Made by a program: the position numbers and the translations under genes
Notes under the pieces: generated by a model
The model's database searches: none
What the model saw: only the letters and a program-made list of their open reading frames with translations
What the model was told of the DNA's origin: nothing
Assembly (NCBI GenBank): GCA_030151005.1
Contig: JASLES010000167.1
Coordinates: 1 to 12,717, forward strand
Source of the DNA: Silvimonas sp.
GTDB lineage: Bacteria > Pseudomonadota > Gammaproteobacteria > Burkholderiales > Chitinibacteraceae
Length of the DNA stretch: 12,717 nucleotides
Direction: 5' to 3'
Part shown: positions 5,860-12,717 of the stretch, one piece after another
How the letters are laid out: the number at the start of each line of letters is the position of its first letter
Numbering within the stretch: position 1 is the stretch's first letter

Positions 5860-6650
5860 CAGAACGAATGCTCATCCGCCGGGAACGTACTGCCCTTGAC
5901 GGCTTTCACGTAGTTTTCCACCGCCCCCTGAATGCTGCTGGCGCCAGTCATGAAATTCTTTACAAAGCGCGCCTTCTTGCCCGGATAAATGCCCAGCATG
6001 TCGTGCAGCACCAGCACCTGGCCATCACAGTCCACACCGGCACCAATGCCGATGGTGGGAATAGAGAGCGATTGGGTCACAGCAGTGGCGACGGCGGCCG
6101 GCACCATTTCCATCAACACGAGGCTGGCCCCGGCGGCTTGCAGCGCCAGCGCGTCACGTTTGAGGGTTTCGGCCTCGGTCTCGGTCTTGCCTTGCACCTT
6201 GTAGCCACCATAGATATTGACCGACTGCGGTTGCAAACCAATGTGCACACAGACCGGAATACCGCGGTTCACCAGAAAGTCCACCGTTTCGACCATGACC
6301 ATGCCGCCTTCCAGCTTGACCATTTCTGCACCGGCCTGCATCAGGCGCACCGCACTATCAAACGCCTGTTGCGGGCTGGCCTGGTATGCACCAAACGGCA
6401 GATCTGCCAGCACCATGGCGTCTTTGGTGCCTTTGGCCACGCATGCAGTGTGGTAAATCATGTGATCCAGCGTCACCGGCAGTGTGGAGGTCTGGCCCTG
6501 AACGGTGTTGCCCAGCGAGTCCCCAATCAACAGGACATCCACGCCAGCTTCGTCCAGCAGCGTGGCGAAGCTGGCTTCGTAACAGGTCAGCATGGCGATT
6601 TTCTGGCCATCCTGCTTCATTTTGTTCAGGGTATTGACGGTGACTTTCAT
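5859..6650 (-). CDS. panB: 3-methyl-2-oxobutanoate hydroxymethyltransferase (ketopantoate hydroxymethyltransferase)
   Basis: PanB transfers a hydroxymethyl group from 5,10-methylene-tetrahydrofolate to alpha-ketoisovalerate to make ketopantoate, the committed step of pantothenate synthesis; it is a cytoplasmic (beta/alpha)8 enzyme. From ATG 6650 the protein is 263 aa (E. coli 264). Landmarks are IGDSLGN at 42-48 (metal ligand D44), LADLPFGAY at 81-89 (D83), VKLEGG at 111-116, EMVP with the likely catalytic E181, PTIGIGAG at 198-205 and FVKNF at 229-233. I chose ATG 6650 over an in-frame GTG at 6695 because AGGAAG (6659-6664) lies eight bases before the ATG and the family starts there. The folK stop is 84 bp upstream. 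The folate-derived one-carbon donor makes the folK neighbour sensible. Confidence 0.96.
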   Translation of the reverse strand: MKVTVNTLNKMKQDGQKIAMLTCYEASFATLLDEAGVDVLLIGDSLGNTVQGQTSTLPVTLDHMIYHTACVAKGTKDAMVLADLPFGAYQASPQQAFDSAVRLMQAGAEMVKLEGGMVMVETVDFLVNRGIPVCVHIGLQPQSVNIYGGYKVQGKTETEAETLKRDALALQAAGASLVLMEMVPAAVATAVTQSLSIPTIGIGAGVDCDGQVLVLHDMLGIYPGKKARFVKNFMTGASSIQGAVENYVKAVKGSTFPADEHSF

Positions 6651-6734
6651 GGCTTTTACTTCCTGTCGAAAACGGCTAACCGGTGCATAAAACACGAGCG
6701 CAGCGCCAGATTGGTGCAGCGCGCAAATCGCAGT

Positions 6735-7223
6735 TTAGCCCAACGGGCGCAGGCTCTGGCTCGCGACTTTCCCCAGGAAGGCCGTTGCAGGGCCAAGTCC
6801 GGGGATCACGATATCCGGGGCAATTTCGGCAAGGGGCACCAATACAAAGGCGCGCTCATGCATGCGGGGGTGTGGAATGATCAGATGCGCGTCTTGCCGG
6901 GTGATGTTGTCATACAACAGTACATCCAGATCCAGCGTGCGTGGCGCATTGCGAAAGGTGCGCTGGCGGCCCTGATGGGACTCAATCTGCAGCAAGCCCT
7001 GCAATAGTTCATCTGCAGTGAGACCCGTCGCCAGTTCCGCCACGGCATTCACAAAATCCGGCTGGTCTGCGTAACCAACCGGCGCAGAAGCATAAAAGCG
7101 TGAGCACGCCACCAGCGTCGTTTGGGGTAACTCACCCAGGGCATTTACCGCAGCGGCCAGTTGCGCTGCGGGGTCGTCCAGATTAGCGCCCAGTGCAACA
7201 AAGGCGCGGTGCAACGTACTCAT
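6735..7223 (-). CDS. folK: 2-amino-4-hydroxy-6-hydroxymethyldihydropteridine pyrophosphokinase (HPPK)
   Basis: FolK transfers pyrophosphate from ATP to 6-hydroxymethyl-7,8-dihydropterin, the step before FolP in folate synthesis; it is cytoplasmic. The 162 aa matches the E. coli type (159). Visible features are the N-terminal FVALGANLDDP (8-18), the HPPK signature RNAPRTLDLDVLL at 91-103 with the metal-binding D98 and D100, and PHPRMHERAFVLVPL at 117-131. The ATG overlaps the pcnB TAA by one base (TAATG on the - strand), so translation is probably coupled to pcnB. The pcnB-folK pairing is widespread in gamma- and betaproteobacteria. Confidence 0.95.
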   Translation of the reverse strand: MSTLHRAFVALGANLDDPAAQLAAAVNALGELPQTTLVACSRFYASAPVGYADQPDFVNAVAELATGLTADELLQGLLQIESHQGRQRTFRNAPRTLDLDVLLYDNITRQDAHLIIPHPRMHERAFVLVPLAEIAPDIVIPGLGPATAFLGKVASQSLRPLG

Positions 7224-8581
7224 TACTCGCCGCCACCACTGCTTTCGCCGCCCGGCTTGGCTGCGCCACCCGCCTTGCCTGTGGGCTTGCGACGCCGACG
7301 TTTGCGATCCGGCCCTTTTTGCGGACCGGTTACGCGGGCAATCATGGCAGAACGGGTGTCGTCGTCACAGAACTGGAACTGCGTCCACCACTCCACCAGT
7401 TCTTTATCAACCAACCCGCATTCGCCGCGCAGTGCCAGAAAATCATATGCGGCGCGGAAACGCTGCTGTTCAAACAATCGGAATGGCCGGCTACCCACGC
7501 GCTGTTCAAAGCGCGGTTGCAGCAACCAGATTTCTTTCATGGCTGCGCCATAACGATTGGGGATAGCCAGGCGCTTTTCGACGTTGGTTTCTACTTCGTT
7601 CATGGCCGCCATCAGCGCGGGCACAGTATGTTCGCCGGCAGCCAGTTTCTTCTGCCAGGAGGCTTCTACCTCGTGCCACAACAAGGCAGCAAACAGGAAA
7701 CCGGCCGAAACCGGCTTGTCTTCTGCCAGGCGTTTGTCCGTATTGGCCAGTGCCTTTTGCAAGAACGCCGTGGTCTGGGGTGTCTTCAGCAGTTGATCAA
7801 GCACCGGGAAGAGGTACTTGTGCAGTCCGTCGGCCTTGAGTGCCATCAGGCAATCCCAGGCGCGGCCAGACAGCAAGAGCTTCATCATCTCGTCAAACAA
7901 ACGGGCAGACGGGATGTTCTGCAGCAGTCCGGCACACTCGGCAATCGGCTTGCGCGTAGGCGGAGCAATCTCCAGCCCCAGCTTGGCGGAGAGGCGAATT
8001 GCCCGCAGCATGCGGACGGGGTCTTCCCGGTAACGAATGCCAGGATCGCCAATCATCACCAGCCGACGGGCTTCCAGATCATCCACACCATGGTGGAAAT
8101 CCAGGATTTCTTCGCGGGACGGGTCGTAATAAAGCGCGTTGACGGTGAAGTCACGGCGCAGTGCGTCGTCTTCCAGCGAGCCGTAGACATTGTCACGCAG
8201 GATGCGGCCAGACTCATCCGTGGGCGCTTCACCTGCGCCACGGAAGGTGGTGACTTCAATGATTTCTTCACCGCCGCGCTCGTAAAACGGCACATGCACA
8301 ATGCGAAAGCGCCGGCCAATAATACGGGAGCGATTAAATACGTGGCGCACCTGCTCTGGCGTGGCGCTGGTTGCCACATCAAAGTCTTTGGGCGCCTTGC
8401 CCAGCATCAGGTCGCGCACCGCGCCACCCACCACGTAGGCCTCAAAGCCTGCTTCTTGCAGGCGGTCACACACTTTCAGCGCGCCAGAATGAATATCCTC
8501 GCGTCGCACGCCATAGTGTTTGGCATGCAACACGCGTTTGCCTGGGCGCCGCAGCACCTTGCCGATCAATTTGCGAATCAT
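7223..8581 (-). CDS. pcnB: Poly(A) polymerase I
   Basis: PcnB adds 3' poly(A) tails to RNAs and so marks them for decay. The 452 aa contains the class II nucleotidyltransferase head: YVVGGAVRDLMLGK at 49-62, then the catalytic DFD (D66, D68), the bacterial PAP signature IIGRRFRIVHV at 87-97, RRDFTVNALYYD at 142-153 and GIRYREDPVRMLRAIR at 181-196. The PAP signature and the length favour poly(A) polymerase over CCA-adding enzyme. The C-terminal 34 residues or so are a basic-then-Gly/Ser tail (DRKRRRRKPTGKAGG), as in other PcnB proteins, probably disordered and RNA-binding. No in-frame ATG, GTG or TTG lies between the ATG at 8581 and an upstream stop about 45 bases away, so the start is secure although its Shine-Dalgarno is poor. 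It is the first gene of the operon running to panC. Confidence 0.94.
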   Translation of the reverse strand: MIRKLIGKVLRRPGKRVLHAKHYGVRREDIHSGALKVCDRLQEAGFEAYVVGGAVRDLMLGKAPKDFDVATSATPEQVRHVFNRSRIIGRRFRIVHVPFYERGGEEIIEVTTFRGAGEAPTDESGRILRDNVYGSLEDDALRRDFTVNALYYDPSREEILDFHHGVDDLEARRLVMIGDPGIRYREDPVRMLRAIRLSAKLGLEIAPPTRKPIAECAGLLQNIPSARLFDEMMKLLLSGRAWDCLMALKADGLHKYLFPVLDQLLKTPQTTAFLQKALANTDKRLAEDKPVSAGFLFAALLWHEVEASWQKKLAAGEHTVPALMAAMNEVETNVEKRLAIPNRYGAAMKEIWLLQPRFEQRVGSRPFRLFEQQRFRAAYDFLALRGECGLVDKELVEWWTQFQFCDDDTRSAMIARVTGPQKGPDRKRRRRKPTGKAGGAAKPGGESSGGGE

Positions 8582-8927
8582 CGTTTGACCAAAGAAAACC
8601 GGCAGACTGCGTTCAGTTCATGGCTGATGCCGTCTTGCCGCAAGCGGCCCGTTTCGGGCCAGTCAAGCCGCTAACCAAACCACCCGAGCAAACATGGCAC
8701 GCTCACATGCGGCCAGGGCAGTTTCGTTAGCGGCCCTGAAAAGGCGCTCATTATACAGTCAGCATGAGGCAACTGCGGCAACCGTCATGCACAAAAAAGC
8801 ATGGTGCATAGCGCCAATCAATTCAACTGTCATCACGCATTGCGTCACAGACTGCCGCTGCCCGGTTTGCCCCGACACAGTGCATAGTGAGATCAGACGC
8901 TTTTGCCCACGTTTACCGGAGACCCGA
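8582..8927. other. Divergent promoter region, pcnB / phzF-family gene
   Basis: These 346 bp separate two divergent genes. They hold a perfect 6-bp hairpin GGCCCG-TTT-CGGGCC (8646-8660) adjoining a GCCGC-AA-GCGGC stem (8637-8648), neither with a T tract, and a consensus -10 on the - strand (8750-8755). An in-frame open stretch upstream of the PhzF start (from 8694) shows no PhzF-like sequence. I see no RNA gene. Confidence 0.55.
8750..8755 (-). promoter_or_regulatory. Candidate -10 box for the pcnB-folK-panB-HD-panC operon
   Basis: ATTATA on the given strand reads as a perfect TATAAT on the - strand, pointing at pcnB. Transcription would start near 8743 and leave a leader of about 160 nt before the pcnB ATG. 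No good -35 lies at 16-18 bp (the nearest TTG-containing hexamer, TTGCCG, is 20 bp away). The role is inferred from the -10 match and position only. Confidence 0.35.
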
Positions 8928-9794
8928 ATGGCCAGTTACCGTTACCGCATCGTCAATGTTTTTGCCGAAACCGCCTGGGCCGGCAACCCGCTGGCGGTGT
9001 TTGAAGATGCGCGCGGGCTCGATGACGCCGCCATGCAGACGCTGGCGCAGCAACTTAATTTGTCTGAGACCACGTTTGTCTTTCCATCTGGCAAGGCCGA
9101 TGCGCACGTCCGCATCTTTACGCCTACCTACGAATTGCCCTTTGCCGGTCACCCGACCCTGGGCACGGCGTGGGTGCTGGCGCAGACGCTGGGTAAATCG
9201 CATCTGGCGCTGGAATTCAAAGCTGGTGTCATCCCGGTGGTGGCCGGCGAACACAACCGCATGCAACTGAGCGCCAATGCGCCGACCTACCGCTTTGCCC
9301 CGCCCGCCGCAGACATGGCGCACGCGCTGGGCATTGCGCCAGAGCAAGTTGTGGGCACGCCCCGCTTTGTGAATACCGGTACCGAACAACTGGTGGTGCC
9401 ATTAGCCAATGCCAAGGCCGTGCAAGCTTGTGCGCCTGATCTGGCGTTGATGAATACGCATGCCAAAAACGAACGCGGCATTATCCAGACACTGGTCTGG
9501 GCGTGGGAAGAGGATGAAATCGTGGCGCGCTTTTTCTGGGTGCAGAACGGGCAACTGGCAGAAGACCACGGCACGGGGTCTGCCTGCGCCAACCTGGGTG
9601 GCTGGCTGCTGGCCGAGCAAACCACCACGCTGCCCTTGACTGCCAATATGGTGCAAGGGCATGGCATTGGGCGACTGGGGCACCTGAGCTTGCTGATTGA
9701 TGCGGACAAACAAATCCGCGTCGGCGGCCGGGTGGCCGAAGTGGGCCGCGGCGAATTTGACTGGCCGGATCAGCGTACCAACGCACTCGCCTGA
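8928..9794 (+). CDS. PhzF-family isomerase/epimerase-like protein
   Basis: The encoded protein is 288 aa with the two-lobed diaminopimelate-epimerase-like fold of the PhzF family. Motifs are RYRIVNVFAETAWAGNPLAV near the N-terminus, the catalytic Glu in NLSETTFVF (E47), FAGHPTLGTAW (H75) and EDHGTGSACANLGGW (D213). These correspond to E45, H74 and D208 of phenazine-pathway PhzF. No other phenazine gene is nearby, so the true substrate is unknown; most family members are orphan enzymes. I chose ATG 8928 over the in-frame ATG at 8694 because GGAGA at 8918-8922 is five bases before it and the family N-terminus (YRIVNVF) begins there. The gene is monocistronic: it is divergent from pcnB, and a terminator follows its stop. 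Confidence 0.9.
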   Translation: MASYRYRIVNVFAETAWAGNPLAVFEDARGLDDAAMQTLAQQLNLSETTFVFPSGKADAHVRIFTPTYELPFAGHPTLGTAWVLAQTLGKSHLALEFKAGVIPVVAGEHNRMQLSANAPTYRFAPPAADMAHALGIAPEQVVGTPRFVNTGTEQLVVPLANAKAVQACAPDLALMNTHAKNERGIIQTLVWAWEEDEIVARFFWVQNGQLAEDHGTGSACANLGGWLLAEQTTTLPLTANMVQGHGIGRLGHLSLLIDADKQIRVGGRVAEVGRGEFDWPDQRTNALA

Positions 9795-9816
9795 CGCATT
9801 CTTTTCGCATAAAACC

Positions 9817-9848
9817 AGCGCCTCGCTGACGGGGCGCTTTTTCTTTTT
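9817..9848 (+). terminator. Intrinsic terminator of the PhzF-family gene
   Basis: AGCGCC (9817-9822) pairs with GGCGCT (9833-9838), extended by a T-G and a C-G pair around a 6-base loop. It is followed by a T-rich run (TTTTTCTTTTT), starting 23 bp after the stop codon. Confidence 0.85.
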
Positions 9849-9970
9849 GTCGGACAAGCGAACCAGTTAGCCCCCCAAGCGGTCGAAAGGCGGACATAAT
9901 ACCGGGCCGGCTCAAAGCCGCCGATGTTACCCTCCGCCACCTGTTGTCTTTGTTATCAGAAACGCCCGCC
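9849..9970. other. Intergenic region upstream of the carboxypeptidase gene
   Basis: After the terminator, this 122-bp stretch should hold the promoter of the carboxypeptidase gene. A CATAAT/TAATAC overlap (9895-9902) is a possible -10, but no matching -35 is visible at normal spacing. A small hairpin CGGCT-CAA-AGCCG (9908-9920) follows. No strong Shine-Dalgarno is visible before the ATG at 9971. Confidence 0.4.
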
Positions 9971-11125
9971 ATGATTTCCAGAAACCTGACCCGTACGTTG
10001 ATTGCTTGTTCCCTCCTGTTCGCCGCCTCCGCTCAGGCCTTTACTCCGCCCGTTCCAGAAATCAACGCCAAGGCGTATTACCTGACGGATTTTCAAAGTG
10101 GCTCCGAACTGGCCTCGCGTGATGCCAATATGCGGGTCGAGCCCGCCAGCCTGACCAAACTGATGACTGCGTACGTGGTCTTCAAATCGGTCAAGGAAGG
10201 CCGTATTCGCCTGGACCAGCAACTGACGGTATCCACCAAAGGCTGGAAGACCGAAGGTTCACGCATGTTCCTGGACCCGAAGACGCCGGCAACGGTCGAT
10301 GACCTGATCAAGGGCATGATCGTGCAATCGGGCAACGACGCCTGCGTGACGCTGGCCGAAGCCATTGCCGGCAGCGAAGAAGTCTTTGCGCAAATGATGA
10401 ACCAGCAAGCGCAGCGCCTTGGCATGACGGGTTCGCACTTCATGAACTCCACCGGCTTGCCAGACCCCAACCACTACATGACGGTGGCGGATCTGGGCAA
10501 AATCGCGGCCGCCATCATCCGCGACTACCCGGAGTTCTACCCGATCTACTCCATGAAAGAGTTCACGTACAACAAGATTCGCCAGCCCAACCGCAATCTG
10601 TTGCTGTACCGTGATCCGAATGTGGATGGCATGAAAACCGGCCATACCAACTCGGCTGGTTTCAACCTGGTGGCCAGCACGCACAAAGATGGTCGTCGAC
10701 TGATCTCGGTGGTGGTCGGTACGACTGGCGATGAAGTACGCGCCAACGAATCGGCCAAGCTCTTGAACTGGGGCACACAGTTCTTCGATACCCCCAAAGT
10801 CTTCTCCGCCAAACAGGCGCTGGCGACTCAACAGGTCTACAAAGGTGCCGAGAGCAGCGTGAAAGTGGGCTTTGTGAATGATCAGTTTGTCACTGTGCCC
10901 AAGGGTGATGGCAGCAAGGTCACCACCCAGGTCAAACTGGACGAACCGCTGATTGCACCGATCAAAGCCGGCCAGAAACTGGGCACCATTGACGTGCTCG
11001 ACCAGGGCAAGGTGATTGCACAATACCCGGCCCAAGCGCTGGAGAACGTCGATGAAGCAGGCTTCTTTGGCCGCTTTATCGACAGCATCAAACTGATGTT
11101 CCACAAGTGGTTCGGCGGCAAATAA
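9971..11125 (+). CDS. dacC: D-alanyl-D-alanine carboxypeptidase, PBP5/6 family
   Basis: This periplasmic enzyme trims the terminal D-Ala from peptidoglycan pentapeptides and so limits cross-linking. The 384 aa begins with a Sec signal peptide (1-23, ending ASAQA-F). The penicillin-binding catalytic motifs are in order: S60-L-T-K63 (nucleophile Ser60), S120-G-N122 and K222-T-G224. A C-terminal beta-rich domain follows, and the last 20 residues or so (FGRFIDSIKLMFHKWFGGK) form an amphipathic helix of the type that anchors PBP5/6 to the inner membrane. An in-frame TTG at 9944 is possible, but the ATG at 9971 gives a proper signal peptide. The symbol could equally be dacA; paralogues cannot be told apart here. 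A strong terminator follows. Confidence 0.95.
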   Translation: MISRNLTRTLIACSLLFAASAQAFTPPVPEINAKAYYLTDFQSGSELASRDANMRVEPASLTKLMTAYVVFKSVKEGRIRLDQQLTVSTKGWKTEGSRMFLDPKTPATVDDLIKGMIVQSGNDACVTLAEAIAGSEEVFAQMMNQQAQRLGMTGSHFMNSTGLPDPNHYMTVADLGKIAAAIIRDYPEFYPIYSMKEFTYNKIRQPNRNLLLYRDPNVDGMKTGHTNSAGFNLVASTHKDGRRLISVVVGTTGDEVRANESAKLLNWGTQFFDTPKVFSAKQALATQQVYKGAESSVKVGFVNDQFVTVPKGDGSKVTTQVKLDEPLIAPIKAGQKLGTIDVLDQGKVIAQYPAQALENVDEAGFFGRFIDSIKLMFHKWFGGK

Positions 11126-11145
11126 GCATCACCGCCTTACCGCCC

Positions 11146-11186
11146 AAAACAATGCCCGCATGCGTGTCCGCTGCGGGCATTGTTTT
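11146..11186 (+). terminator. Intrinsic terminator after the carboxypeptidase gene
   Basis: AAAACAATGCCCGCA (11146-11160) pairs perfectly over 15 bp with TGCGGGCATTGTTTT (11172-11186) around an 11-base loop. It begins 21 bp after the stop codon and has T runs in the 3' arm, so it should be efficient. Confidence 0.9.
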
Positions 11187-11224
11187 TGCGTTAAGACAGA
11201 TGACCTCACTTTGCGGAACGCCCA

Positions 11225-11677
11225 GTGCCTCCAGCCATTGCCATCGCCATCCTTGAACACACCCGGCCCAGCGTCGCCGGGCAGATTGTGCAGATATTGC
11301 ATGAGGCCATGCCGAACGCACCATGGCTGCCCGAAGCCACCATCCTGATGCTGGATCAGGCACGCTATCTGGGCGCGCTACGGGGTGAACAGCTGTGCGG
11401 CGTACTGGCCCTCTCGCCCCTGGATGAGGGCCGACAAGTGTTGTCGTCGTTTGCCGTATTACCCGCCTGGCAACGTCAGGGAATAGGACAAACACTGCTG
11501 GAGACCGCCATTGCACTGGCTGGCAAAGAAACCCTGCTGCTGGCCGTACAGGCCGCCAACGCCGACGCATTGATCCTCTACCAGCGCGTGGGGTTCACCG
11601 AACATGGGCGGTTTGTGGATGAAACCCATGGCGAGAATATGATCCGCTTGTGGCGAGAGCCCACTCAATCAATCTGA
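11225..11677 (+). CDS. GNAT-family N-acetyltransferase, small, substrate unknown
   Basis: The encoded protein is 150 aa with one GNAT fold. A beta strand (VLSSFAVLPAWQ, 72-83) leads into the acetyl-CoA pyrophosphate loop Q83-R-Q-G-I-G88, and the C-terminal motif LYQRVGF lies at 118-124, followed by a short tail. It transfers acetyl from acetyl-CoA to an unidentified amine; RimI-like or small-molecule targets are both possible. The start is a GTG at 11225. The frame has a TGA at 11201-11203, no in-frame ATG before residue 29, and GGAA (11215-11218) six bases upstream as a weak ribosome site. Only 38 bp separate it from the preceding terminator, so its promoter is unclear. Its 3' end overlaps the convergent MFS gene by 13 bp. 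Confidence 0.82.
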   Translation: MPPAIAIAILEHTRPSVAGQIVQILHEAMPNAPWLPEATILMLDQARYLGALRGEQLCGVLALSPLDEGRQVLSSFAVLPAWQRQGIGQTLLETAIALAGKETLLLAVQAANADALILYQRVGFTEHGRFVDETHGENMIRLWREPTQSI

Positions 11678-12717
11678 CGAATCGCCGGCATACCCCAGAT
11701 CAGCAGCAACATGGCGGCACTCATGGTCAGACAGAACACCGGCATGATCACGCCAATGCCAATGTGCAGCGACAGCAAGCCTGTCACCATGGCATAACTG
11801 AGTGGCGACAAGCCCATCGACGCCATGGTGTTCAGGCTCATGACCCGGCCAATCTTGCTGCGATCTGCATATTGCTGGATCAGCGACATCATCGGCACGT
11901 TATTGCTGACCACACCCAAACCCGTCAGGAACTGCACACATACCGCCAGCGCCAGCCAGGTAACGTGTGACAGACTTCCCAGCAAGACGCCCTCGGCCAC
12001 GATCACCAGTGCAATCATCAGCAGCCGTTTTTTGCGTGGCGGAAAAATCGTCAGCAGGAAACCCCCGGTGACCATCCCCGCCGCAAATGCGCTTTGCAGA
12101 TAAGACAATACGGCGGCATTGCCGTGCAGATTATCTGCGGCCACGATCGGCACACCCAGCGCCAGCGGCCCCATAAACAAGAGGTTGGCAATGGCGTAAA
12201 TGATCATCAGGGAACGCAATACCGGCGAAGAAAGGGCGTATTGCACGCCTTCCTTGAGTTCTGCCAGCACATGTTTGCGTGCCGCGTGCCAATCCATGGC
12301 CGGCTCTTTGACCTGCGCCACACACAACGTCCCCGCGGCCAGCATGATGGCGGTGAACACAAACACCCATTCATAGCTCAACAGGGCCAGCAGCGCACCA
12401 CCCAGCACCGGCCCGAACACAAGGCCGATCTGGTTGGTGGTCAGCATCACCGAATTGGCGCGTGGTAAATCCAGATCCGGCACCACGCTGGGCAAGAGGG
12501 CATCCCGCGCGGGCCAGAAAAAGGCATCCAGCGCACCATACAAAAAGGCAAACCCGGTCAGCGTGACGATATTCAGGGCGTTGAAGTACAACAGCCCAAC
12601 CAGCGCCAGCATCAACAGCACGCGCGTGGTTAATGAAAACCGGATGATGCGCGTGCGCTTCATCCGGTCAGCCAGCACCCCGCCAAACGCCATCAGCACA
12701 ATGCGTGGCACTGAACC
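11665..12717 (-). CDS. MFS transporter, C-terminal part (5' end outside window)
   Basis: About 350 residues are visible. The frame is open past the right edge, so the GTG at 12709-12711 is internal (…GSVPRIVLMAFGGVLADRMKR). Near the visible N-terminus is the MFS motif A between TM2 and TM3 (GGVLADRMKRTR). Roughly ten hydrophobic segments follow, consistent with a 12-TM protein lacking TM1 and part of TM2, about 50 residues. A basic central loop (KEPAMDWHAARKHVLAEL) separates the two halves. The block FWPARDALLPSVVP after TM4 resembles the EntS-like/'transmembrane secretion effector' branch of exporters. The substrate is unknown. The C-terminus is complete (TGA at 11665-11667) and overlaps the end of the GNAT gene. 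Confidence 0.88.
   Translation of the reverse strand, partial: GSVPRIVLMAFGGVLADRMKRTRIIRFSLTTRVLLMLALVGLLYFNALNIVTLTGFAFLYGALDAFFWPARDALLPSVVPDLDLPRANSVMLTTNQIGLVFGPVLGGALLALLSYEWVFVFTAIMLAAGTLCVAQVKEPAMDWHAARKHVLAELKEGVQYALSSPVLRSLMIIYAIANLLFMGPLALGVPIVAADNLHGNAAVLSYLQSAFAAGMVTGGFLLTIFPPRKKRLLMIALVIVAEGVLLGSLSHVTWLALAVCVQFLTGLGVVSNNVPMMSLIQQYADRSKIGRVMSLNTMASMGLSPLSYAMVTGLLSLHIGIGVIMPVFCLTMSAAMLLLIWGMPAIRQID

Noticed and set aside
6651..6695. In-frame GTG start of panB at 6695
   Set aside because: AGGAAG precedes the ATG at 6650, and that start gives the family's normal length.
5868..7007. 379-codon open frame on the + strand
   Set aside because: It is antisense to panB and folK. Its composition is shadow-like (His, Gln, Arg rich) and no motif is seen.
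7193..8674. 493-codon open frame on the + strand
   Set aside because: It is a complete antisense of pcnB. pcnB has all catalytic motifs, and this frame has none despite its length.
8694..8927. N-terminal extension of the PhzF-family protein from ATG 8694
   Set aside because: The 78 extra residues do not resemble the family. A good ribosome site and the conserved N-terminus mark ATG 8928.
9944..9970. Earlier TTG start for the carboxypeptidase
   Set aside because: It has no ribosome site, and the extra nine residues would spoil the clean signal peptide that begins at ATG 9971.
10259..11104. 281-codon open frame on the - strand inside the carboxypeptidase gene
   Set aside because: It is the antisense shadow of a gene with intact SxxK, SGN and KTG motifs.
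1..12717. CRISPR array, tRNA/rRNA, insertion sequence, prophage, toxin-antitoxin or defence island
   Set aside because: Apart from the degenerate 12-bp tandem at 1064-1099, I saw no regularly spaced direct repeats. I also saw no cloverleaf or CCA-ended gene, no transposase or integrase motif, and no genes of unknown function in clusters. The gene content is housekeeping.

Overview
The window reads as ordinary chromosomal DNA of a fairly GC-rich Gram-negative proteobacterium, most likely a betaproteobacterium of the Neisseriales/Chromobacteriaceae type. The reasons are a two-domain ArgA, a pcnB-folK-panB-panC block, an outer-membrane PagL-type lipid A deacylase, a PBP5-type carboxypeptidase with a C-terminal amphipathic anchor, and a CTTTCTTTGG-type intergenic repeat of a kind I associate with beta- and gammaproteobacteria. 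The taxonomic call is inference; no rRNA or tRNA is present to settle it.

Layout, left to right. (1) 1-1034, + strand: the 3' part of nagA, whose start lies left of the window. (2) 1035-1443: a 400-bp non-coding stretch between convergent genes, holding a short GTTGAAGTTG tandem, a long nested hairpin repeat, a second GGTGGATT inverted repeat and a bidirectional terminator. (3) 1444-1980, - strand: a PagL-like lipid A 3-O-deacylase. (4) A 285-bp divergent intergenic region with a 12-bp palindrome next to a candidate argA promoter. (5) 2266-3579, + strand: argA, followed by a LysE/RhtB-family exporter (3694-4308) and a perfect 15-bp bidirectional terminator. (6) 4378-8581, - strand: a five-gene operon read as pcnB, folK, panB, an HD-domain hydrolase, panC, with one-base stop/start overlaps at pcnB/folK and panB/HD and a 24-bp gap before panC. 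(7) 8582-8927: a divergent promoter region. (8) 8928-9794, + strand: a PhzF-family isomerase with its own terminator. (9) 9971-11125, + strand: a D-Ala-D-Ala carboxypeptidase, then a strong terminator. (10) 11225-11677, + strand: a small GNAT acetyltransferase with a GTG start, converging with and overlapping by 13 bp (11) an MFS transporter on the - strand, cut off by the right edge.

Functional links. The operon couples RNA 3'-end polyadenylation (PcnB) with folate (FolK) and pantothenate/CoA (PanB, PanC) synthesis, an arrangement known in E. coli and relatives. The extra HD phosphohydrolase between panB and panC is the most interesting member. ArgA (first step of arginine synthesis) beside an amino-acid exporter could be a synthesis/overflow pair, but this is inference. 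NagA recycles or catabolises GlcNAc-6-phosphate.

I found no CRISPR array, integron, prophage, insertion sequence, RNA gene, toxin-antitoxin pair or recognisable defence system. The best leads are modest: the HD hydrolase in the pan operon, the structured intergenic repeat, the Asp-for-Glu PagL homologue, and the palindrome in front of argA.
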